Assembly (NCBI RefSeq): GCF_026210795.1 | Contig: NC_089432.1 | Location: 2,046,001 to 2,110,000 of the forward strand | DNA length: 64,000 bases | Source of the DNA: Rhizophagus irregularis | Taxonomy: Eukaryota > Glomeromycota > Glomeromycetes > Glomerales > Glomeraceae | Direction: 5' to 3' | Shown: one piece after another, positions 12,908-23,896 of the stretch | How the letters are laid out: the number at the start of each line of letters is the position of its first letter | How positions within the stretch are numbered: the first letter of the stretch is position 1 | Notes under the pieces: model-generated | Databases searched by the model: none | Seen by the model: only the letters and a program-made list of their open reading frames with translations | What the model was told of the DNA's origin: nothing | Translations under genes and position numbers: made by a program

Positions 12908-14009
12908 TTATTCAAACTTAAGAAAAACCGAAATGGCTTCGGCATAACGTCCTTTGGCGAAATGGCCATCCGATAAAATGAACTGAAATTATATATCGAA
13001 GAGCTTATGTTAAGTAAATATATAGACAAAATGTCTAAAACAAACACAAAGTGCAGTTTATAGAATAATTGTCATATAATTACATTTTTTTCTACTGAAT
13101 TCTAATCTTTTTTGACTCGATTGCACGTGTTCAGTAATTCTGTCGGTTTGCGAGCCGATTCTTTTGAGATTTTTCCTATATAAAAGAAAATAAAAGAAGA
13201 TGAAGTAAATGGATTATTTACTCAGTAAGCGTAGAAAAATTGAAATGGAAATCATAATAAAAGGTGGACTATTTTATCGTTCAAAAAACAAAGATCAACA
13301 AAAATATATATATATAATATAATAGTAATAATAATAATAATAATTGCGTAAGGGGATAAATGTTATTTAAAGATAGGATCACATTAAAAGAAAAATTAGG
13401 AGATATCCAGAAAAGTCTTATGCGTATAAAGGAAGGTACATGACCAATACCTCCACAAGAATCTCCAAATAAAACCTAAAATATACAGCCTCCAAGCGAA
13501 AGTTTGAGATCAATGAAGTATATTTAATGAATAGATATTAGGGATGAAAAATTATCTATGCTTACTTTCTTTTTCTGCGTCAACAAATTTGTGACCACAT
13601 CGAGAACTTCAGTAGAAACCGCTGGATCGTCTCTTAGGATGTATAGTGTGTTAAAGAAAAATTGATTTGTTTTTCTCGTATCCTCTGCTGTAGAAGGCCA
13701 ACAAGAGGAGACCCAATTAGAGAAATCCAAGAGAGACCACTGAGAGGGAGGAAAGAGTCGGAAATAATTTATCTTCCCGTGGGAAAGTGAGAGGTGGTTA
13801 GGAAGCTTTTGAACCTCCATAGAGATCATCATGGCAGGTCCACGCTTTAACCCGTATTCTATCAACCTTTCCTCTGTTAAGTTAGGAAAAATAACTCCAT
13901 CGATTTTTTTTTCACGAAGAACCTGAAAGTCTTCATCATCCAATCGTAGGTCTTTACTTTTCAAAAAGGATATCAATTCCTCAGTGGACCATTTGTACAT
14001 AGCAGACAT
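12908..14009 (-). CDS. SAM-domain protein, probable in-frame stop near the C-terminus
   Basis: The first exon (14009 down to about 13566) begins MSAMYKWSTEELISFLKSKD; an ATG five codons earlier (14024) is possible. It continues DEDFQVLREKKIDGVIFPNL and LTEERLIEYGLKRGPAMM, a SAM domain of about 65 residues, a fold used for protein-protein contacts. The uninterrupted frame reads through to a stop at 13524 (166 aa), but a GTAAGC donor at 13565 suggests splicing. A phase-consistent continuation is 13475-13451, 13175-13096 and 12982-12908; the last piece encodes ILSDGHFAKGRYAEAISVFL and a stop. In that model one in-frame TAG lies at 13104-13102, 27 codons before the natural end. The gene may therefore be truncated or decaying, or it may use a weaker donor upstream of the TAG. 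The SAM part is secure and the downstream exons are tentative. No partner is suggested by the neighbours. Confidence 0.6.
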
Positions 14010-14435
14010 TTTAATAATATTCAAAAATATTAAAAATGTTATAACAAGATATAATGGTAGTTCCTAGAAAATCCTAATATTTAAATCAGGAGTAAAATAG
14101 ACGCGTCAGCAGGTAAAGAGAACATGTTAATTCCTTTTATACGTGTTATAGAAGAAGAAATATTTGGGCATACTGGCTATTTTATTTGATAGCGAAAATT
14201 ATTAAAAATAGAAACACGTGTACTATTGACAAAATTTAAATATGTTAATCTAAATAGATGTGATACAATACACTATAGGTAAACTGGATGATGTAATAAT
14301 GGAAGACAGTAAACACAGATTATAAAGAGAATGTTCATTTAAGAAAAATTACATCATTGAAGAGTTGAATTACCGTTGGAGGTAAAAATTCAAGTAAAAC
14401 GATTCCCGACACATTATTTTTTTAAGTTTATATTA

Positions 14436-14610
14436 CAGTCAGTGCAACCATAATGAAACTGATTTGAAAAAATGTGCATTTAAAGAGGGAGTGCATTTAG
14501 GGAGAGAAATTTATATAATGTTTATATACTTCGGACTGAGCAAGAGGATGCATTTAAAGAAAAATATATAATGTGCATTTAGAGAGAGTGCACTTAGAGG
14601 GAGTTGACTG
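14436..14610. mobile_element. Small MITE, CAGTCA ends, TGCATTTAAAGAG interior
   Basis: The element starts CAGTCAGTGCAACC and its end read in reverse complement is CAGTCAACTCCCTC. TA flanks both ends (14434-14435 and 14611-14612). The interior repeats words of the type tgcatttaaagag and tgcatttagagag. The same words and the same left end occur at 41139, so this is a small pogo/mariner-type family. No coding capacity. Confidence 0.55.
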
Positions 14611-14734
14611 TATTACTTTTCTATAGACGTAATATTATTATAATGCTTGTAATAATTAATCTTTTTATTAATATGTAATAATAATTTTTAAAATATATCG
14701 TGGTTTATTGTAAAATTAATATTTGAAACTAGGC

Positions 14735-14850
14735 AAAAAGGCATTTGAATTATAAATAATATGACACAATATATATCGTCGTATGAAATGAAGGAGGAAT
14801 TGCAAAAGATATAGATAAAGCTGCTTATTGGTATGAACAATCTGTATTAT
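14735..14850 (+). pseudogene. Fossil Sel1-repeat fragment
   Basis: Plus-strand pieces read KKAFEL near 14736 and, after a broken spacer, EGGIAKDIDKAAYWYEQS at about 14791-14844. The latter matches the final Sel1 repeat of the kinase-Sel1 genes (KNIDKAIYWYKKSAEQ). Everything upstream is lost and stops intervene, so this is the decayed tail of another family member, in plus orientation outside the present array. Confidence 0.6.
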
Positions 14851-15855
14851 TTTACAATAATTACTTTAAATTTTATTGAGCATATACGTCGTTTTTATTT
14901 ATGAAATAACAAAAAAGTATAATTAAGAAGGCGGTTCAATTAGTTTAGTTTCCGACCTGGCCAAATTATAAAAATAAATATTGTAAAACATTTATAGTTA
15001 AATTATGCACGTATAATGATAAATTCAAATCTTGGTTATAAAGTCAGAGTTAATATAGTAAATGGAAGTTCATAAGATCAGTGAGTTAGTAGATGTGAGA
15101 AGAAATTGCAGAAAAGATCAAATATCCACGTACATGGGCTTTTAAAATAAAATAAACATGAATAAAACAGCTATTCTAATAGTTTGATTTTTATCATTTA
15201 TCATTAGATACTAGTCGGATTTTGAAAGTGCCGTATATGGATACAAGTCTTAAAATGAACTGACCTGCTTTCATGCGTGATATTTGTAAAAATTTTATTT
15301 GAATATTTTCGTTTCATCTCCATATTTTCTTTAAAAACTCGTGAATCTTTGTTACATGATGACAAAATCTCAGCCAGCCGAATAATTTTCATGATTTGAA
15401 GCTATAAATAATTTTGTTTTAATCGAAACGATTAATATTGAGTCTACGTCTACTAAATAATCGAGACTCGAACTTTTTCCATCAAATTCGGTAATTTGAT
15501 CGATCAATTCCTAGATTGCAGTTATTGGGTTAATTAATCCCTAAAACAAAGTAGAACATAATGATAAAAGCTTTATTATATCCTTTAAAATAAATTCATA
15601 CTCGGAGTCGTGGCCAATGTTTTTTTTTTAAATTATTCCTTTTCTTTATTTTTTTTAGTAGATCAATATACTTTTTATTATAACAATTTTGTTCTTATCA
15701 CGTCTTAATTGTCTTATTAATAAACCTACTCGATGAATAAGTCAATCATATTCATATTAAATTTAAGGAGCATAAGAGAAAAATAAATATTTCTTAGTTA
15801 CTTAAATTCAAAACAAAAAATTTAAAAAACATAAAAAGTTACTAATTATATAATT
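14851..15855. other. Intergenic, no gene seen
   Basis: The stretch is AT-rich. The 62-codon frame at 15204-15392 (minus) has no motif and no homologous position in the paralogous genes. This region is the 3' flank of K1. Confidence 0.4.
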
Positions 15856-18628
15856 TTATTCATTATTAATGTTTCTCTTTTTCCGTTTACTCTTTCTGGA
15901 ACTCTCCATTTCATCTTGATCATCATCTGATCCTTGCTCATATTTACTAAATATTTGCTCAATATCTTTCTCAATATCATTACCTACACTGCTATCTAGG
16001 CGTTTAGCCCTTTTATATAGTTCATACGCCTTTTCTTCATTTACATTCGTTTCAATCCCATGTTGATAATAGTACCCTAATTGTATCATTGCATTTGGGT
16101 ATTCATTTTCGGCCAACTCATTAAATAATTCAAAGGCTTTCTTAATATCCTTATCGACTCCTTCCCCCGCTCCATACATAGTAGCAAGCATATATTGGGC
16201 TGTCCAACTACCTAAATTCGCTGATTTTTGATATAGTTCAAATGCCTTTCTTTTATCAACACTGGTTTCGATTCCATTTAGATAATAATGTGCCAAATAA
16301 CAAATCGCATCTGGATGTTCACTTTCATCCAATTTTTTAAATAATTCAAAAGCTTTCTTGTTATCTTTACTAACGCCCTCACCTTTATCGTATATACAAG
16401 CAAGATTAAATTGAGCTTCATTATATTCATAATCTGCAGCCTCCTCAAATAGTTTCAATGCCTTCTTCTTATTTGAGTTAGTTCCAATTCCATCATGATA
16501 GCAAGTCGCTAACATAGTCATTCCAGATATACTTCCTAATTTTTTTGCCTCTCGATATAACTCTAATGCTTTCTGAAGGTCAATATTAGTTCCAGTTCCA
16601 TATTGATAACAATATCCTAAACGTTCTACTCCGTCTGGGTAATTTTCATAAGCCAATTCTTTATATAATTCGAAAGCGGTGTCAGGATCCTCATCAACGC
16701 CATTCCCCTCTAGATAACATTGAGCAAGATTATATTTGGCTATAATAAGGCCTTGTTCTTTAGCTTTTTTATATAACTCGAATGCTTTTTCTTTATCAAC
16801 GTTAGTTCCAATTCCATAATCATAACAATACCCTAAATTATTTTCACCGGGCGCATTTCCCAAATCTGCAGCCTTTTGATATAATTCAAATGTTTTTTGT
16901 TTATTAACATCAACTCCAATTCCATGCTCATAACAATGAGCTAAATAACTCATTCCATATACATTTCCTAAATTTACTGCATCTTGATATAATTCATAAG
17001 CTTTTTGTTCATTAATTTCTGTTTCAATTCCTAAATGATTGAATCTACCAAGAATAACTAATGAATTTGAATTATTTTGATTAGCTGAAATAAAATTAAA
17101 TATTAATCGTGAAGTTATGTTACGTTCATTAAGATATTCAAGAATTTTATGTTTTTCCTCTTCTATTTTCATAGAACTAAGTAGTTCAATTAATTCTTTA
17201 ATATTATCATCATTAACCTCTATTTCATGTTCTTCTTCGACAGCCATTTCCTCATCATAATTATGGTCTTCATTAACTACATCTTTCTCAATACTTTCTT
17301 CAACGTGGTCATTATCAACCACGACATTTTCATGATCATCGATAACCATTTCGTCACAATTTACGTCATTTGCTTCTATAGTTTCATATTCGATTTTCTT
17401 AATACTTGAAGTAATTTGACGCATAGTTTGACGATTATCTGGTTCTATGTCCCAACAACCTAAAGAAGAAAAATTCATATTTTAAATAAATTTTTTAGCC
17501 AATTAAATCAATTAATCATCTAGTACATGATTGAGTTTAAAATAAAATACTTGCCAGTATAAATATTTATATAATCATCGGGTGTATCACTAACAGGAAT
17601 TTCTCTACGGCCACTGAAAATTTCCATAGCTAATGCGATATCGTACGGTTCATTATCAAAAGGAGGACGACCGCTGGATATTTCCCACAACAATACACCC
17701 ACACTATAAACATCACTCTTTTTATTTAATGAATACACTTCAATCTCATTATCCCTATTTCTTTTCCTGGTAAAACTCTTTGGATCAACATAAGGAATCA
17801 TTCCAATTGATTGAGGATCGGACGCTTCTTCAATTCTTTTAGATAGGCCAAGATTTGCTAATTTAATATTTTTTTGATGTATTAATATGTTATTAGAATG
17901 CTATTATTAATTATAATAAAAGAGAATTAATTATAATTACGTAAGATATATGCGTAATATATAAAATAATAAAATAAAATAAATGAACGAATACCAAATT
18001 ACGGTGTACAATTTCTTCGTCATGTAGGCATGACACAACGTGAACTAATTGAAATGCTAGATCGAATTTGTCATTCCAAGTAAGATTTTTGAAATTTTCC
18101 TTCAAATAATTTTTAAGGGTGCCACTATCGGCATATTCCATTACTAAAAAGAAATCTTTTGGATTGTTTTCTTATTAAGAAAAAAGAAAAGATCGGTTAA
18201 CATTATTTTATTTCATCATGATAACAATTCACGTCATACAAAATATGTAAAAATAATATACCCGTTACAATACCACAAAATCGAATAATATTATTGTGAA
18301 AATCTATTTGACGCCGAAGTTGTATCTAAATCGTAAAATATATTAAAAATATGTATATATTTAATTAATTAATTACGTATTATAAATAATTATAAATTAT
18401 TACCTCATGAACTATTTCTTTAAGTGTGGTTTTGCTGAGATTATAAAAAGATTTCAAAACTAAATGTCCATGAAAGTCATTCCAATTTGCACGGTAAACC
18501 TTTCCAAAATTACTGGAACAAATTTCTTGTATGTTACTAAAATTTTTATATTCATATTGTTTAATATTTCTGCTCGCTATTGCATTTTCGATCCAGTTAT
18601 TCCATTCGTTTGAATTTTCAATTTGCAT
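15856..18628 (-). CDS. K1: pseudokinase-Sel1 repeat protein
   Basis: Five exons with closing phases: 18628-18404, 18325-18262, 18170-17995, 17900-17555 and 17459-15856, giving about 804 residues. The first exon opens MQIENSNEWNNWIENAI. The kinase-like domain spans roughly residues 35-290. The glycine loop is altered (EICSSNFGKVYRANW) while the ATP lysine is kept (LVLKSFYNL, K59). The catalytic HRD is HRN (VHRNL, about residue 154) and the DFG is NLG (LANLGLSKR, about 170), so catalysis is unlikely. The C-lobe ends in CWDIEPDNR. An acidic linker follows, rich in D, E and N, then about ten Sel1 repeats (helical pairs forming a scaffold) and a basic tail, SRKSKRKKRN, that may be a nuclear signal. 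Intron 4 begins with GC (G|GCAAGT) instead of GT. The TKL assignment is inferred from family resemblance. Confidence 0.85.
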
Positions 18629-19367
18629 ATTAAAATTATTTATTATAATAACTTGTAACTAAGTGTGTTTTATTGTTAATTGTGTCTTGTAATTAACCGT
18701 CGCTGGGAGAACTTTTTTTTTTAAAAAAAAACCAACAAAACAATACTCGCTCAACATTTATATATGCATGTAGTCAGGTGATCAGTCGATCATTTTATTT
18801 ATAGTAAATAATAAAGAGGCGGTGTTGCAATAATTGCGTTTTTTATGCCACCCGCACCCTAGCCACCTTTCAAAATTGTTCAAATTGACAAGCCACACAA
18901 CCACATCCGTTCATTCCGTTGGCGGTTGTAAAACATGAATATCTTATGTAATCGTAAAAATTATTTTAGTCCCGAATATTTGAAATATCGAATTTTAAAT
19001 TATAATTACCGGTTGTATCCGGTTGGTTAAAAGCTTATCAAGGGTATTAAATCGGTAATTACTCAATTAGTGAATGGACATATCAGCGGATTTGTTTCAT
19101 CACATGTCATTTGCTATAACAAATTTATTATAGAAATGGGAAAACCAAATTCTCTAATTAATTTACTATATTCGGCTGACATGTGATGAGAAAAAATTCA
19201 TTGCGAAGATCGTTCGTGTATAAAAAAGAACCGAAAAATAAAGGTATAATCCAACGGTCGAAGAAAAATAAAAATTAGTTATTCAACGAGTATATTTTTT
19301 CTTTTCTTTTCTTTTTTTGAAATCTAATATTTAAAACCACTGCAATCACGTGGGCGTTACGTTTAGA
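18629..19367. promoter_or_regulatory. K1 upstream region
   Basis: This is the 5' flank of K1 on the minus strand. A TATATAAAT word (18764-18756, minus) lies about 130 bases ahead of the ATG and could be a TATA element. Other paralogs have similar words closer to their starts. No gene was found in the interval. Confidence 0.25.
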
Positions 19368-19479
19368 CTAACCACATAAATAACAATTTACAATTGTGTA
19401 ACTGCAGTGTGTAATGCAAAGTATAAATCTTGATTTTTTACATGATAGGCACGCTTCATACGCGATTGCCGTAATTAAA

Positions 19480-20285
19480 AAAAAAGCAAAAAAGAAAGAA
19501 GCAAAAAAAAAAGTTATGTAGAACAAAGTTAAAGAAAGAAAAAAAGAGAACAAAGGAACGAAAAAAAGAACCCATCTATATGGAACCGAAATACCAAAGC
19601 GCCGAAATTGCCGAAGAACCAGGTCCTATCGAGGAAATGAAATTAGCACAAAGTTAAAGAACAAAAAAAGAACGGAACCGAAATGTTAAAGCACCGAAGT
19701 TGCCAAAGAGCCAGGACCTAAAAGGAAAGAAGAGTTAGAACGATAGAACAAAGAGCCGAAATGCCGAAGAGCTGGAATCTAAGAGGAAAGAAGAGTTAGA
19801 ACAATATAACGAACGAAAAAAAAGACAAAAAGAGAAAAAAAATGAAAAAAAGTACCTTGGAACCTTGAAACCGAAATATCAAGCCCGAAGAGCTGGGACC
19901 TATTGAGCAAAACATAAAAAACAAAAATAAAATCCCTTGGTAAACTATATAATTTTGCTTTTCTTACTTTTTTTGAGATGTTAAATGAGTTATATTAATT
20001 GGAAATTTTTTACATTATAGTTCCCCGTTATCCTTATGTACTTGCATTTGAACCATCTGTTATTGAAGTGCGTCATGTCTGGGAGGAAAGAATAGTCAGA
20101 ACGAACAAAAAAAAATGAAAAAAAGATGCACCTTAGAACCAAAGAGCCGAAAATTGAAGAGCCAAAATGCCGAAGTGCTTGGACCTAAGAGAAAAAAAAG
20201 TTAAAACGAAGTTAAAGAACGAAAAAAGAGAATAAAGGAACGCAAAAACAAGAACCACCTGTATGTGAAACTGAAATGGCAAGGC
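19480..20285. repeat. Degenerate purine-rich minisatellite
   Basis: Units of roughly 80-110 bp recur with words such as gaaccgaaat, gccgaagagc, caggacctaa and gaggaaagaagagttagaac. At least six partial copies can be followed from about 19555 to 20290, with an interruption near 19930-20040. One strand is almost entirely A and G. Short plus-strand frames read as lysine/glutamate-rich peptides but are broken by stops, so this could be a decayed repetitive coding region or a simple minisatellite. Confidence 0.6.
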
Positions 20286-20289
20286 GCAG

Positions 20290-21108
20290 GTATTATATAT
20301 ATATAATTAAAATTTTACTTTATATATGTTTTTAAGTTTTAAATATTAACTGTTAACGTAGTTAACAGGTGAATCCTAGTATGTATTTAAAAATTTAACC
20401 TGATCTCAATTGCATCGCCTTCTTACAAGAAAACAGTAATTCTTGTATATACCAGTAATTTACTTGGTTTACTACGCGTTTTTCTTCCTGTACTGTATTT
20501 TTTTGGCCTAATACTTAAATGTAAGGGTTTGAATTTACATGAATATATTGCACGTGAATATCCCGCATTGACTAATTACATGTGCATTTATGTTTTTTTG
20601 CAATCACAGATAAAAAGCTAAAAAAGGAATTAAATTTAAAATTTATTATACTCCTTAATTATCCTATTAACTATATACGGTACAATTATATAAAACACAT
20701 CTCACAATTAATCTTTTTAGAGATCAACTATTTTCTTAAACATAATCATCATCGTGGCTTCGTTGATCACGTCATAATTACATCAATTAACTTATGATTC
20801 GTCCCAATTTTGTGTCGCACTAATTTTTTTTAGTGCTGTCAAAAAAGTGCTGAGCATGATCGAACAGGAGGGTTAAGTAGTGTTTGTGCTACGTCTTTTT
20901 TTTTTGTTTACAGAAAGCGCAGAGTGCTGTCAATTTAAACACTATATATATATAATTAATTTAGTAATTCAGTTACTATCAATATATGATCATGATGAAT
21001 AATACTTAATATATTAAAACTTTATTTAATAAATATGTAAATTAATTATAATTAAAAAAATAAATCTAATAAATAAAAAAAAAAGATGTCAAAATAAAAT
21101 TGCTAAAT
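20290..21108. other. Intergenic, no gene seen
   Basis: A 71-codon frame (20582-20797, plus) has no motif and is rich in I, N, L and Y, as expected of random AT-rich DNA. It is the 3' flank of K2. Confidence 0.4.
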
Positions 21109-23101
21109 TTAATCATTTAACGAATCATCATTATCTTTGATACCTTCTCCGGACTTAATGGATGAATTTGTGAATATCGCCTTATAATGATGATGACGTT
21201 TTTTAGATTTTTTATTGTTCTTTTGCACATTCTCATCATAATATCTTCGCTTACGATCAGTTTCTTCAAAAGATTCATCATTTGGAAAAAGTTCTTCTAA
21301 TTTATTTCTAGCATCTTGATCTCCTTGTTCAGCAGATTTTTTATACCAATAAATTGCTTGATCAATATTTTTTACAATTCCTTCTCCATTTTCATACATA
21401 AAAGCAAGATTATTTTGAGCTGTAATAATATTTCCTAAACCTGCAGCTTTTTCATAAAGTGTAAATGCCCTTTTTTTATTAATTTTAGTTCCAATTCCAT
21501 GTTGATAACAATATCCTAAATTATTTATTCCAAACATATTTTCTAAATGTGCAGCATTTCGATATAATTCAAGCGCTTTTTGTTCATTAATATTTGTTTC
21601 AATTCCTAAATAATTAAATTCTCCAAGTAAAACTATAGAATTTGAATTTGAATTATTTTGGTTATTTAATAACCAATTATAAATTTCTTGCGAAGTTATC
21701 TTATTATTATTTAAATAATCAATAATACTTAGTTTTTCTTCGTACCCTTTTTTTTTCTTCGTAAGTAAATCAACTATCTCATTAACCACCATGATAAATT
21801 TATTTTTTTCTGATGAAATCACTTCATCCAAAATTTGATCTTTTAATGATTTCAATTTCTTAGCAACCTCATTCATATTTGGACGATCATCTGGTTCGCT
21901 ATTCCAACAATCTAAATATATACATACATTAGTGTATAATTTAATTAATTAGAACATATATATTTTTTATAAATTATAATTTAATTTAGATCATATTTAC
22001 CAGTATAAATTTTTACATAATTTTTGGATGTTTCAAAAACAGGAATTTCTCTACGACCCATTGAAATTTCTACGGCTAAACCAATATCATATGGTTCATT
22101 TTTGAAAGGGGGATGACCGCTGGTTATTTCCCATAGTAACACACCCACACTATAAACATCACTTTTTTCATTTGATAAATACATTTCTATTTGATTGTGT
22201 TCATCTCTTTGTCTAATAAAACTCTTTGGATCAATGTAAGGAATCATTCCTGATAATTTTGATCGAAAATTTGACGCTTCTGTAATTCTTTTTGACAGGC
22301 CAAGATCTGCTAGTTTGATGGTATTTTGATGAACTAATATATTATTGGAATTCTATTTTTAAATGCAAATACAAACATAAATAATAAGAATTTTGAATCA
22401 TGATTTCGTTTAGTATAATAATTCAATTATAAAAATGTAATTACCAAATCACGATGTACGATTCCTTCATTATGTAAACATGATATAACATGAACTAATT
22501 GAAATGCTAGATTTAATTTATCGTTCCAAGTGAGATTTTCAAAATTTTCTTTTAAATAATTTCGAAGAGTACTACTATCTGCACACTCCATCACCAAATA
22601 AAAATCCTTTGAATCGATTCCTTGTTAAAAGAAAAAAAAATTCAATTAGTTAAAGTTGAATAACATAATAACATCATTTTATCATTGTGATCCAATACTT
22701 CATCGTAAAATATTATTAAATACTTATAATACCTGCAACGCCATAAAAGCGAATAATGTTCTCATGAAAATCGACTTGATGTTGAAGTTGTATCTATAAA
22801 TTAGGAACGTTATTGTAAATAATTAATTATGAATGAAATATGTATTATTATATGATAATTTTACCTCATGAACAATTTCTTTAATCGTAACTTTATTTAA
22901 ATTATAAAAAGATTTTAATGCAAAACGTCCACTGAAATTTTTCCAATTTGCACGAAAAACTTTGCCGAAACTACCGGAACCAATTTCTTGAACGTTGTTA
23001 AAATGTTTAAAATCAAAATATTTAATAAGTTTATTATATATAGCTTCTTCAATCCAATTAGTCCACTCATTTGAATCGTCAGTATTATTTATAGTTTGCA
23101 T
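21109..23101 (-). CDS. K2: kinase-Sel1 repeat protein, short repeat array
   Basis: Exons 23101-22865, 22793-22733, 22620-22445, 22352-22001 and 21911-21109 join in phase to about 542 residues. The glycine loop is intact (EIGSGSFGKVFRANW), the lysine lies in FALKSFYNL, and the catalytic loop is IVHRDL followed by NSNN. The metal-binding motif is DLG rather than DFG (LADLGLSKR), a substitution tolerated in some active kinases, so activity is plausible. The kinase segment ends with CWNSEPDDRP. After a linker (NNNKITSQEIYNWLLNNQ) there are about three to four Sel1 repeats ending in the conserved AIYWYKKSAEQGDQDARN. A basic tail containing DRKRRYYDENVQKNNKKSK could be a nuclear signal; only K1 has a comparable tail. 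Its four introns sit at the positions seen in the paralogs. The gene lies in the same orientation as K1 and K3, about 2.5 kb from K1. Confidence 0.87.
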
Positions 23102-23896
23102 TTTGGCTAATGTGAGAAAAAGTTTTTAAAAATTGCAAACAAGCGTTTGTGAAAATTATATGCATAAATCAATGATCACCTCATTATATGTTCGCCTAAA
23201 TTGGGAATTCATTGTGTGTAAATTTTGATTCGTCTATTCAAACTATTGTTCAGTCATTTTGGGATTAAATGACCGATATTTTTATTATATTGCAAGCGGT
23301 ATTAGTAGCATTAATTCCTATTGGTCACCACAGTATTCCTAGTGACTGAACTATAACTCAGTTATTGGATGGAGGATATCGGTCTTCGGCCGATATCTCT
23401 ATTTCCCATCCAATAACTATTTATTATTATTAAAATTCAAAACCAAAAAGGGTCAAAAAAATTATTGTTAGATAAATGAAGGTTTTATGTATTATTTATT
23501 TAAAAAAGATGATATTGTTTGTATTACGAAGAAGAAACTATCTGGTTTACACCTTGCCATATAAAATTCTTATTTAGTTTACTTAATTAATTTGATCAAA
23601 TGATGTTATTTTTGATCAAATGTGTGTACCGGTACCCTTTTTATTTGTATTATGCACTGCCGACGTTGGCACGACAAATAGATCGACTTAATCAAACTAT
23701 ATCTTCATGTTTTGTTTATGATACATGCACGAATCAGACGCAATGGCTCAAAAGCTTATTACTTTAATTTGAACCAACTTGCGTCACCACGCTTACGTAG
23801 TATAATCTTTATTTGTAATATTCGTTCATTCTAAAAATAAATTTTCTAAAGATAAATCAAAATTAACTTTTAAATGAAATTTACTAATTTGATTAC
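23102..23896. other. K2-K3 spacer with a hairpin
   Basis: This stretch is the 5' side of K2 and the 3' side of K3. It contains the palindrome listed separately (23361-23417). No gene was found. Confidence 0.4.
23361..23417. repeat. Palindromic hairpin, about 22-bp arms
   Basis: The left arm GTTATTGGATGGAGGATATCGG (23361-23382) pairs with a right arm at 23390-23417. The right arm carries about six extra bases (tctattt) in the middle; the loop is tcttcgg. It could be a residual terminal inverted repeat of a deleted element or a hairpin-forming site. No flanking direct repeat was recognised. Confidence 0.55.

Noticed and set aside
17227-17409. 60-codon plus frame
   Set aside because: Antisense of the acidic linker of K1.
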